Source: Pseudonocardiales bacterium (GTDB lineage Bacteria > Actinomycetota > Actinomycetes > Mycobacteriales > Jatrophihabitantaceae). Taken from it: a DNA stretch of 5,429 nucleotides. Made by a program: the position numbers and the translations under genes. The DNA is taken from NCBI GenBank assembly GCA_030840415.1, contig JAVEEO010000241.1, forward strand, positions 1 to 5,429, in the 5' to 3' direction. Positions within the stretch are counted from its first letter, which is position 1. Each line of letters begins with the position of its first letter. A model generated the notes under the pieces. The model was not told where the DNA came from. It worked only from the letters and a program-made list of their open reading frames with translations, and made no database searches. Positions 1-5,117 of the stretch are shown piece after piece.

Positions 1-1493
1 AGTACGACGGTCGCCGTACCCGGCAGTTGCAGGCCCGGGAGTTCCACCAGATCTCCGGCCGGGCCGGTCGCGCCGGCTACGACACCGCCGGAACGGTGGT
101 GGTGCAGGCGCCCGAGCACGAGGTCGAGAACGTCCGGTTGCTGGCCAAGGCAGGCGACGACGAGAAGAAGCGCCGCCGGGTGCAGCGCAAGAAGGCGCCG
201 GTCGGCTTCGTCTCGTGGTCGAAGGCGACCCATGACCGGCTGATCGTTGCCGAGCCCGAGCCGTTGAGCTCGCACTTCCGGGTCTCGCACTCGATGCTGC
301 TCAACGTCATCGCCCGACCCGGCGACGCCTTCACCGCGATGCGGTCCCTGCTCACCGACAACCACGAGTCGGGACCGGCCCAGCGTCGCCACGTCCGGTC
401 GGCGATCCAGGCCTACCGCTCGTTGCTGACCGCCGGGGTGATCCAGCGGCTCGATGAACCCGACGACACCGGCCGGACGGTCCGGCTGACCGTCGACCTG
501 CCACCGAATTTCGCGTTGAACCACCCGCTGTCGACCTTCGCGCTGGCCGCGATCGAACTGCTCGACACCGAGTCCGAAACCTTCGCCCTGGACGTGCTGT
601 CAGTGATCGAGGCGACCCTGGAGGATCCCCGCCAGGTGCTGTACGCACAGGAGTCCAAAGCCCGCGGCGAGGCGGTCGCCCAGCTCAAGGCCGAGGGCGT
701 CGAGTACGAGGAGCGGATGGTCCTGCTGGAGGAGGTGACCTACCCGCGCCCGCTGGCCGAGTTGCTGGAGGGCGCCTTCCAGACCTACCGCACCGGACAT
801 CCCTGGCTGATCGACCACCAGCTGTCCCCCAAGTCGGTCGTGCGCGACCTGTGGGAACGCGCCATGAGCTTTTCCGAATACGTCGCCTACTACGGCCTGA
901 CCCGCTCCGAGGGCCTGCTGCTGCGCTACCTCAGCGATGCCTACCGGGCCTTGCGGGCCGGGGTGCCGCAGGTCGGCAGGACCGAGGCGGTGGAGGACCT
1001 GACCGCCTGGCTCGGCGAGCTGGTGCACCAGGTCGACTCCAGCCTGCTCGACGAGTGGGAGCAGTTGACCAACCCCGAGCCCGCCACCGACCCGCTGAAG
1101 CCGGCGGCGGCCCCCACCAGGCCGTTGACCGCCAACACCCGCGCGTTCACGGTGCTGGTGCGCAATGCGATGTTCCGCCGGGTGGAACTGGCCGCGCGCC
1201 GGCGCTACGCCGAACTCGGCGAGCTCGATGCCGCCGCCGGCTGGGATGCCGAGGCCTGGCAGGACGCGCTGGCCGGCTACTTCGACGAATACGACCGGAT
1301 CGGGATCGGCGCCGACGCGCGCGGGCCGAGCATGTTCATCCTCACCGAGGAACCGGGGCGCTGGCTGGTCCGGCAGATCCTGCAGGACCCGGACGCCGAC
1401 CATGACTGGGGTATCAGCGCCGAGGTCGACCTGGCCGCCAGCGACGAGGCCGGCGAGGTGGTGCTGCGGATCACCCGGGTGGACCGCTGGTAG
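1..1493 (+). CDS. DEAD/DEAH-box superfamily-2 helicase with C-terminal DUF3516 region (5'-partial)
   Basis: This is the C-terminal part of a large ATP-dependent nucleic-acid helicase; the reading frame is open to the left edge (first full codon at 3), so the Walker A/B motifs are outside the window. Helicase motif VI is visible at 48-77 (Gln-Ile-Ser-Gly-Arg-Ala-Gly-Arg-Ala-Gly), the arginine-finger motif of SF2 enzymes, in a form reminiscent of Ski2-like helicases. After a lysine/arginine-rich linker (KKRRRVQRKKAP, about 168-203) comes a long region of about 430 residues starting near FVSWSKATHDRLIV, which matches the DUF3516 region attached to actinobacterial helicases. This region has no known catalytic function of its own. 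The substrate is not shown by the sequence; a role in RNA or DNA metabolism in the cytoplasm is inferred. The stop TAG is at 1491-1493. The last 23 bp overlap the 3' end of the opposing LacI gene. The TTG at 27 is an internal leucine, not a start. Confidence 0.88.
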   Translation, partial: YDGRRTRQLQAREFHQISGRAGRAGYDTAGTVVVQAPEHEVENVRLLAKAGDDEKKRRRVQRKKAPVGFVSWSKATHDRLIVAEPEPLSSHFRVSHSMLLNVIARPGDAFTAMRSLLTDNHESGPAQRRHVRSAIQAYRSLLTAGVIQRLDEPDDTGRTVRLTVDLPPNFALNHPLSTFALAAIELLDTESETFALDVLSVIEATLEDPRQVLYAQESKARGEAVAQLKAEGVEYEERMVLLEEVTYPRPLAELLEGAFQTYRTGHPWLIDHQLSPKSVVRDLWERAMSFSEYVAYYGLTRSEGLLLRYLSDAYRALRAGVPQVGRTEAVEDLTAWLGELVHQVDSSLLDEWEQLTNPEPATDPLKPAAAPTRPLTANTRAFTVLVRNAMFRRVELAARRRYAELGELDAAAGWDAEAWQDALAGYFDEYDRIGIGADARGPSMFILTEEPGRWLVRQILQDPDADHDWGISAEVDLAASDEAGEVVLRITRVDRW

Positions 1494-2496
1494 TGCTGCC
1501 GGCACTCGATTCGCGGATCCGGAGCCGGTGGCCGACGACCACGTCCACCGGCGGCCCGGTCAAACCCTCCTTGATCCGGCGGCACAGCAGTTCCACCGAC
1601 TTCTCCGCGATCTCCCGCTTGTCCGGCGCGATACTCGTCAGGCTGGGCGTGCCGAAACCTGCCTCGGAGATGTCGTCGAAGCCGACCACCGCGACATCCT
1701 CGGGCACCCGCAGGCCGGCGGACAGCAGGGTTCGGATCGCGCCCACCGCGAGCAGGTCGTTGGCACAGAAGACCGCGTCCGGTTGCTGGCCGTCGGCCAG
1801 CAACCGGGCCATCGCCGCGGCACCCTGCGCCCGGCGGAACGACCCGATCCGCACGATCAGGGCCGGGTCGGGCCGCTGACCGGCCTCGGCGAGCGCTGAT
1901 CGGAATCCCGCCAACCGCACCGCCCCGGTGCGGCCCCGTGCCTGCGCGCCGAGGAAGGCAATCCTTCGCCGGCCCAGTTCGATCAGGTGCCGGGTAGCAT
2001 CCCGAGCTGCCTGCACATTGTCTACAGCGACATGGTCGGCGGTGATGTGCTCGAAGCGTTCGCCCAGCAGCACCATCGGTCGCTGCCTGACCAGCTCGGT
2101 GACGTCGGAGGCCGTCAGCGCCAGCGGGCTGGTGATCGAGCCGTCGATGCGATGCAAGCGCGAGCCGCCGGCGGCCAGCTTCTCCCGGGCGCGGTCACCA
2201 CCGGTCTGATCGATCAGTACCGTCCAACCCTGGCGTCCGGCCGCCTCGACGATCAGGCCGGCCAATTCGGCGAAATAGGGCTCGTCCAGGGCCGGTATCG
2301 CCAGGGCGATCAGGTCGGTCCGGCCGGTGCGCAGGCCGCGTGCCGAGGTGTTGGGCTGATAGTCGAGGGCTTCCAGGGCGGCACGCACCCGCGCCCTGGT
2401 GTCGGGACTGACGAACGGGTAGTCGTTGACCACGTTGGACACGGTCTTGATCGACACCCCGGCCAGTCGCGCCACGTCCTTCAGGCTGACGGCCAC
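1471..2496 (-). CDS. LacI-family transcriptional repressor
   Basis: This is a complete 341-residue DNA-binding regulator, the usual length for the LacI/GalR family. An N-terminal helix-turn-helix lies at about residues 5-24 (LKDVARLAGVSIKTVSNVVN). The hinge helix at about 48-58 (PNTSARGLRTG) carries the conserved leucine (L55) that inserts into the operator minor groove in this family. The remainder is a periplasmic-binding-protein-like effector domain with the family signatures PDAVFCANDLLAVGA, VAVVGFDD and PSLTSIAPD. The effector is probably a sugar or related small molecule by family precedent, but no transporter or sugar enzyme is in the window to identify it. The GTG start at 2496 is supported by GAGGAG 7 nt upstream. 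The gene is divergent from the AfsA-like gene across about 360 bp, so it could repress that gene, itself, or a distant locus. Its 3' end overlaps the helicase gene tail to tail by 23 bp. Family assignment is secure; the target is unknown. Confidence 0.93.
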   Translation of the reverse strand: MAVSLKDVARLAGVSIKTVSNVVNDYPFVSPDTRARVRAALEALDYQPNTSARGLRTGRTDLIALAIPALDEPYFAELAGLIVEAAGRQGWTVLIDQTGGDRAREKLAAGGSRLHRIDGSITSPLALTASDVTELVRQRPMVLLGERFEHITADHVAVDNVQAARDATRHLIELGRRRIAFLGAQARGRTGAVRLAGFRSALAEAGQRPDPALIVRIGSFRRAQGAAAMARLLADGQQPDAVFCANDLLAVGAIRTLLSAGLRVPEDVAVVGFDDISEAGFGTPSLTSIAPDKREIAEKSVELLCRRIKEGLTGPPVDVVVGHRLRIRESSAGSTTSGPPG

Positions 2497-2503
2497 TCCG
2501 CCA

Positions 2504-2509
2504 CTCCTC
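2504..2509 (-). promoter_or_regulatory. Ribosome binding site of the LacI-family gene
   Basis: On the minus strand this reads GAGGAG, with 7 nt before the GTG start at 2494-2496. It decides the start codon, because no better initiation codon with a Shine-Dalgarno sequence lies further upstream in frame. Confidence 0.7.
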
Positions 2510-2800
2510 GCTATCCGGCGGTACCACTCCGCTCGGCCAGGCTGTTGCTGGAAAAATACCCGTCTTCGCCAGTCATGGCCGCGCGTTTCCTTCGCGGTCC
2601 CGGCGCGTTGATCAGAAGGACGGGCAGTTCAGCCGGCCACCTGCGCTCCTGCTGGCCCGCGTCGCCGCTCGCCTCGCCTGCCGAGCCGCGTGGACGCCAC
2701 CAGGGTTCGCGCCATCCGCTGCAGCCATTGTGGCAATAGTCCGGCTCTCTCGGTGCGACGGGTTACGGGTTGATGTTTAATCTAAGTGAAGTCTTCCGTG

Positions 2801-2810
2801 GTCTATAGAC
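2801..2810. promoter_or_regulatory. Perfect 10-bp palindrome GTCTATAGAC, possible -10 element or operator
   Basis: GTCTATAGAC equals its own reverse complement and lies 47 bp before the preferred TTG start of the AfsA-like gene. It contains TATAGA, a plausible actinobacterial -10 hexamer, which would give a leader of roughly 40 nt. No good -35 hexamer is found at the expected spacing (about 2780-2786), so the promoter reading is tentative. It could instead be a repressor site. Confidence 0.3.
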
Positions 2811-2845
2811 AGCGGATACCGTCCGTGCGATTCACGCTTTGCTGC

Positions 2846-2853
2846 GGGGGAGG
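2846..2853 (+). promoter_or_regulatory. Strong Shine-Dalgarno sequence that decides the AfsA-like start
   Basis: GGGGGAGG lies just upstream of TTG at 2858-2860. The spacing is 4 nt from the last G, or 7 nt counted from the run of five Gs. The competing in-frame GTG codons at 2786, 2798 and 2825 lack comparable sequences. The TTG start also gives a protein whose first conserved motif (VHR) sits near residue 25, as expected for AfsA/ScbA proteins. Confidence 0.6.
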
Positions 2854-2857
2854 CACC

Positions 2858-3775
2858 TTGCCTACGTCTGATCCGGCACGAGCTGGCCGGGTCCTGCAAT
2901 GGAATCGCACCATCGACCGCAGCCTGGTGCATCGGGACTCGATCGCGGAGGTACTGCTCACCGACCTGCTCCAGGTCGGTGAGGCCGAGTTCCTGGTCGC
3001 GGCCCAGTGGCCGAGATCGCACCGGGTGTATCGGCCGGATCAGGCCGGCCGGCACGATCCGATGCTGATCCTGGAGTCCATCCGGCAGACCGGTCTGGCC
3101 GTGTCGCACTTCGGGTTCGGGGTGGGCTTCGACCAGCAGTCACTGATGCGCGACGTCAGCTTCGTCCTCGATCAGCGAACCGAACCACGGGCCCTGCTGG
3201 GGTCGACCAACATCGCCATCACCGCCCGCTGCCGGGAGGTGATCATGCGATCCGGCCGGCTGCGTGGCATGACCCTCGACCTGTCCTTCGCCGCCGACGA
3301 CCTGCCCTTCGCCACCGGCGGCGGCACCATCCGATGGATCTCGGCCCGGAGCTATGCCGCACTGCGCGCCCGCGGCGGCACCCGGCTGGACTGGGACCAG
3401 TTGCGCTGGAGCACCACTGCCCCGCCCCGGGCGGCCTCGGCCATCCGGGCCAGCGCGGACGGGCTGCTCACCGCCGAATCCGAGCCGGGTCCGCGGCGGC
3501 GACTGGTCGTGCCGCTGGATCATCCGGTCTACTTCGACCACGCCCTGGATCACGCACCGGGCATGTTGCTGATCGACGCGGCCTGGCAGGCGGAGTTCGA
3601 GCAGCGCAGCCCCGGCGCCCGGCTGGTCGGCTGCGCACTGGACTGCCCGACGTTCACCGAACTCGGCGTCGACACCGACATCGTGCTGAACCGGGTCTCC
3701 AGCGATACCACCGAATTCGCCGTGCACCAGGACGGCCGCTCGACCGCCACCGGGTTCCTGCGAGTCGCGCCGTGA
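2858..3775 (+). CDS. AfsA/ScbA-family gamma-butyrolactone synthase homologue (two hotdog repeats)
   Basis: This 305-residue protein matches the A-factor synthase family. AfsA-type enzymes join a beta-ketoacyl chain from fatty-acid synthesis to dihydroxyacetone phosphate, the first committed step to gamma-butyrolactone signals. Two hotdog-like repeats are visible. In the first, VHR is at residues 24-26, AAQWPRSHRVY at 48-58 and DPMLILESIRQ at 67-77, with Glu73 in the expected acidic position. In the second, DHPVYFDHALDHAPGM begins at residue 221. That repeat continues with Asp240-Ala-Ala-Trp243-Gln where the family usually has Glu-Ala-Ala-Arg-Gln, so the product or activity may differ. No signal peptide or membrane segment is seen, so it should be cytoplasmic. 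TTG at 2858 is chosen because of the GGGGGAGG before it; an annotation starting at GTG 2786 would add 24 residues without family features. It converges on the receptor gene 18 bp away. Family membership is clear; the exact butyrolactone or related product is not. Confidence 0.88.
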   Translation: MPTSDPARAGRVLQWNRTIDRSLVHRDSIAEVLLTDLLQVGEAEFLVAAQWPRSHRVYRPDQAGRHDPMLILESIRQTGLAVSHFGFGVGFDQQSLMRDVSFVLDQRTEPRALLGSTNIAITARCREVIMRSGRLRGMTLDLSFAADDLPFATGGGTIRWISARSYAALRARGGTRLDWDQLRWSTTAPPRAASAIRASADGLLTAESEPGPRRRLVVPLDHPVYFDHALDHAPGMLLIDAAWQAEFEQRSPGARLVGCALDCPTFTELGVDTDIVLNRVSSDTTEFAVHQDGRSTATGFLRVAP

Positions 3776-3789
3776 CCGGCTGGCGGCGC
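3767..3789. terminator. Possible hairpin between the convergent synthase and receptor genes
   Basis: GCGCCG (3767-3772) pairs with CGGCGC (3784-3789) around an 11-nt loop that spans the stop codon of the AfsA-like gene. No T-tract follows on either strand, so as an intrinsic terminator it is weak. It is listed because two genes meeting 18 bp apart would be expected to need transcription termination here. Confidence 0.25.
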
Positions 3790-3793
3790 AGCG

Positions 3794-4486
3794 CTAGTCT
3801 GCCCGGGCCGATTCCTCCAGGTCCGGCTCCAGCCGCAGCGGCGCGCGGCGCACCGCGGACCGGACCCGGCGCACCGCGCGCTGGGTGGCTCCCCAGTCCG
3901 GTTCGGCCGCGATGCCGACCAGGAAGATCTTCCAGAACTCATCCAGCCGGGCTTCGAGGTCGGTGCGGTTGGTCAGGATCTCCGAGATGTGCTGGATGCC
4001 GAAGAACCCGCCCACCAGCGCCCGCGCGGTCGGGCCGGGCAGCAGGCCGGGGCGCAGCTGACCCTCCCGCCGGGCGCGGGTGAACAGGTCCTGCAGGATG
4101 GCGATCCAGCCGACGAACGGTGTGGGCATCGCCGCGTGCACCAGTTCGCGCTCGAAGGACAGCCGGACGCCGGCGGTGGTCAGGATGTCGTCGCGGAACC
4201 GGCTGCCCACCTCGTAGGTCAGCGCGACGACGCCGGTCAGCGCATCGGGAGACTCCTCGATGATCGCCGACACGATCGGCGGCCACTGGGCGAACTGCTC
4301 CTCGACGATCGCCACCGCGAGCGCCTCTTTGCTGGGGAAGTGGAAGTACACCGCACCCTTGGTGACGCCGGCCGCCTCGACGATGTCGTTCATGCTCGCC
4401 GCCAGAAAACCGGTCCGGGCGAAGACCTCGGCTGCGGCAAGCAGTACACGACCACGGGTCAAGACCGCTCGCTGCTGCATCGCCAC
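3794..4486 (-). CDS. TetR-family gamma-butyrolactone receptor/repressor (ArpA/ScbR type)
   Basis: This 230-residue cytoplasmic DNA-binding protein resembles ArpA, ScbR and CprB, repressors that leave their operators on binding a gamma-butyrolactone. The N-terminal TetR DNA-binding domain spans about residues 8-57, with helix-turn-helix DIVEAAGVTKGAVYFHFPSK (34-53); VTKGAVYFHF is typical of butyrolactone receptors. In the ligand domain, Trp127 in TPFVGWIAILQDL matches the tryptophan shown in ArpA and CprB to matter for ligand binding. Residues 201-230 form an arginine-rich then acidic tail (TQRAVRRVRSAVRRAP...LEESARAD). GTG at 4486 is preferred because GGGAGG lies 9 nt upstream; ATG at 4480, two codons in, is an alternative with worse spacing. 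The frame stays open to 4762, but those 92 codons have no family similarity and run through the operators. Two ARE-like sites upstream suggest self-repression. It is convergent with the AfsA-like gene. Receptor assignment is strong; the ligand is inferred from the neighbour. Confidence 0.9.
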   Translation of the reverse strand: MAMQQRAVLTRGRVLLAAAEVFARTGFLAASMNDIVEAAGVTKGAVYFHFPSKEALAVAIVEEQFAQWPPIVSAIIEESPDALTGVVALTYEVGSRFRDDILTTAGVRLSFERELVHAAMPTPFVGWIAILQDLFTRARREGQLRPGLLPGPTARALVGGFFGIQHISEILTNRTDLEARLDEFWKIFLVGIAAEPDWGATQRAVRRVRSAVRRAPLRLEPDLEESARAD

Positions 4487-4495
4487 AGGCGCTTT

Positions 4496-4501
4496 CCTCC
4501 C
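4496..4501 (-). promoter_or_regulatory. Ribosome binding site of the receptor gene
   Basis: The minus strand reads GGGAGG, 9 nt before GTG at 4484-4486 and 15 nt before ATG at 4478-4480. The spacing favours the GTG start. Confidence 0.55.
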
Positions 4502-4561
4502 TGACCCTACGAGGGGTGAAGTGTATCCGGCAGCTCCACCCGCTGCGCTTGCTGACTGTTT

Positions 4562-4575
4562 GTCCAGATTTGGAC
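4562..4575. repeat. Short inverted repeat GTCCA-gatt-TGGAC in the receptor leader
   Basis: Five perfectly complementary bases flank a 4-nt spacer, 12 bp on the gene-proximal side of ARE-like site B. It could form a small hairpin in the receptor transcript or be a further protein site. It is too short to assign a role. Confidence 0.3.
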
Positions 4576-4587
4576 CGGCGCCACATA

Positions 4588-4609
4588 AAAGACCGCGCGG
4601 TCGGTTTAC
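4588..4609. promoter_or_regulatory. ARE-like operator B (second, weaker receptor-binding site)
   Basis: The right half is GGTCGGTTTAC (4599-4609), matching 9 of 11 positions of the published ArpA half-site GG(T/C)CGGT(A/T)(T/C)G(T/G) as I recall it. The left half read on the other strand is GCGCGGTCTTT, about 7 of 11. Inside it is the perfect 12-bp palindrome GACCGCGCGGTC (4591-4602). It lies about 100 bp upstream of the receptor start, next to AT-rich patches (CATAAAA, TTTACTTTTT), where a minus-strand promoter is plausible. Binding by the neighbouring receptor is inferred. Confidence 0.55.
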
Positions 4610-4758
4610 TTTTTGCCGGAGTGCCGATATTCTTCTACCAGCGGCGCGCGGAGCCAGGTCAACTCCTGCAGCGCCGCGCCAACTTGAACACCGCACCTCC
4701 AGCACGACGAGGTAGCGAGCCGGCGAGAGGGCCGGCCGCCGGAGCAGGATCATCCATA

Positions 4759-4780
4759 ACATCCCGACCGGTCGGTTTAA
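4759..4780. promoter_or_regulatory. ARE-like operator A (close match to the ArpA 22-bp palindrome)
   Basis: The centre is the perfect 12-bp palindrome CCGACCGGTCGG (4764-4775). Read outward from the centre, the right half is GGTCGGTTTAA (9 of 11 matches to the recalled ArpA half-site consensus) and the left half on the opposite strand is GGTCGGGATGT (10 of 11), together 19 of 22. It shares GGTCGGTTTA with site B, 171 bp away centre to centre. It lies about 275 bp upstream of the receptor gene. It could act on the receptor promoter, on a rightward promoter, or through looping with site B. Confidence 0.65.
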
Positions 4781-4904
4781 TTCACAATGTCTGATCTGGC
4801 CCCGCCCGCCTGGTTCGCACAGCGACGTCGGATCGCGGCGAGGTGCTTAGTTTAGGCAGGTAACTTTCGAGTTGGCGAGGCCCGGCCGCCGATTGCCCGC
4901 GATG

Positions 4905-4946
4905 TGCCGCTCGCGCCATGCGGCTCGCGCCGTGCGGCTTGACCGG
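4905..4946. repeat. 14-bp tandem repeat, about three units
   Basis: The units are TGCCGCTCGCGCCA (4905-4918), TGCGGCTCGCGCCG (4919-4932) and a degenerate TGCGGCTTGACCGG (4933-4946). The first two are identical at 12 of 14 positions, while the third shares the TGCGGCT start. The repeat is non-coding and lies downstream of tRNA-Ser. Confidence 0.6.
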
Positions 4947-4970
4947 CGGCGCGGGGGCGCCAGGCCCTAG

Positions 4971-4988
4971 CCGGGCCGGGAGGCCCGG
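4971..4988. terminator. GC-rich hairpin downstream of tRNA-Ser, possible terminator
   Basis: CCGGGCC (4971-4977) pairs perfectly with GGCCCGG (4982-4988) around a 4-nt loop. Further complementary GC runs (GCCCGGGC, 4995-5002) lie next to it. On the minus strand it falls about 25 nt after the encoded CCA end of tRNA-Ser, a sensible place for termination. There is no T-run, so it would be of the U-less kind proposed for actinobacteria, or only a processing structure. Confidence 0.35.
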
Positions 4989-5013
4989 AGCCGGGCCCGG
5001 GCGAGGATGAACA

Positions 5014-5101
5014 TGGCGGTGGCGGTGGGATTTGAACCCACGGAGGCTTTCACCTCACACGCTTTCGAGGCGTGCTCCTTCGGCCGCTCGGACACGCCAC
5101 C
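5014..5101 (-). tRNA. tRNA-Ser(CGA)
   Basis: The minus strand folds as a class II tRNA of 88 nt with encoded CCA. The acceptor stem GGTGGCG (5095-5101) pairs with CGCCACC (5018-5024), followed by discriminator G (5017) and CCA (5014-5016). The anticodon stem CACGC/GCGTG encloses the loop CTCGAAA, giving anticodon CGA, which reads serine codon UCG. The long variable arm (GAGG...CCTC) is typical of tRNA-Ser. The T arm is GTGGG-TTCAAAT-CCCAC. It lies 16 bp downstream of tadA on the same strand and may share its transcript. Confidence 0.96.
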
Positions 5102-5117
5102 GCCGACGACAATACAG

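Larger units (their letters stand above)
2497..2857. other. Divergent intergenic region between the LacI-family and AfsA-like genes
   Basis: About 360 bp separate the two divergent starts. No convincing protein-coding frame is visible; the open frames crossing it are out-of-frame continuations or shadows with no recognisable motif. The right part (2722-2810) is noticeably more AT-rich than its surroundings and contains ATTG-TGG-CAAT (2728-2738), GATGTTTAATCTAAGTGAA (2772-2790) and the perfect 10-bp palindrome at 2801-2810, so the AfsA-like promoter probably lies here. I see no clear LacI-type operator with a central CG and no good ARE-like palindrome. Confidence 0.5.
4487..5013. other. Long intergenic region between the receptor gene and tRNA-Ser
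   Basis: About 530 bp hold no recognisable gene. The left part, to about 4790, contains the receptor leader, the two ARE-like sites and short AT-rich patches. The right part is very GC-rich and holds the tandem repeat at 4905-4946 and the hairpin at 4971-4988. One 22-codon frame (ATG 4787 to TAG 4855, plus strand) begins just after site A but has no Shine-Dalgarno sequence and no known similarity, so it is not called as a gene. Confidence 0.6.

Noticed and set aside
600..1505. 301-residue open frame antisense to the helicase gene
   Set aside because: It is a shadow of the high-GC helicase frame: composition is low-complexity Gly/Ala/Gln/Leu and no family motif is visible.
1165..1899. 244-residue plus-strand frame spanning the helicase end and the LacI gene
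   Set aside because: It is rich in Arg, Pro, Trp and Thr in the pattern of an out-of-frame translation and covers two well-identified genes.
2728..2738. ATTG-TGG-CAAT as a LacI operator
   Set aside because: It has only four paired bases on each side and an odd spacer without the central CG usual for LacI-family operators, so it is too weak to call.
2741..2765. Possible ARE half-site (CTCTCGGTGCG) upstream of the AfsA-like gene
   Set aside because: It matches only about 7 of 11 positions, lacks a paired second half, and is no better than chance for GC-rich DNA.
3007..4083. 358-residue plus-strand frame across the synthase and receptor genes
   Set aside because: It is Arg/Pro/Gly-rich without motifs and contradicts two secure gene calls in other frames.
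3794..4762. Receptor gene read as a 322-residue protein starting at 4762
   Set aside because: The first 92 codons run through both the ARE-like sites and an AT-rich promoter-like patch and show no TetR-family similarity. The TetR domain and a well-spaced ribosome binding site both point to GTG 4486.
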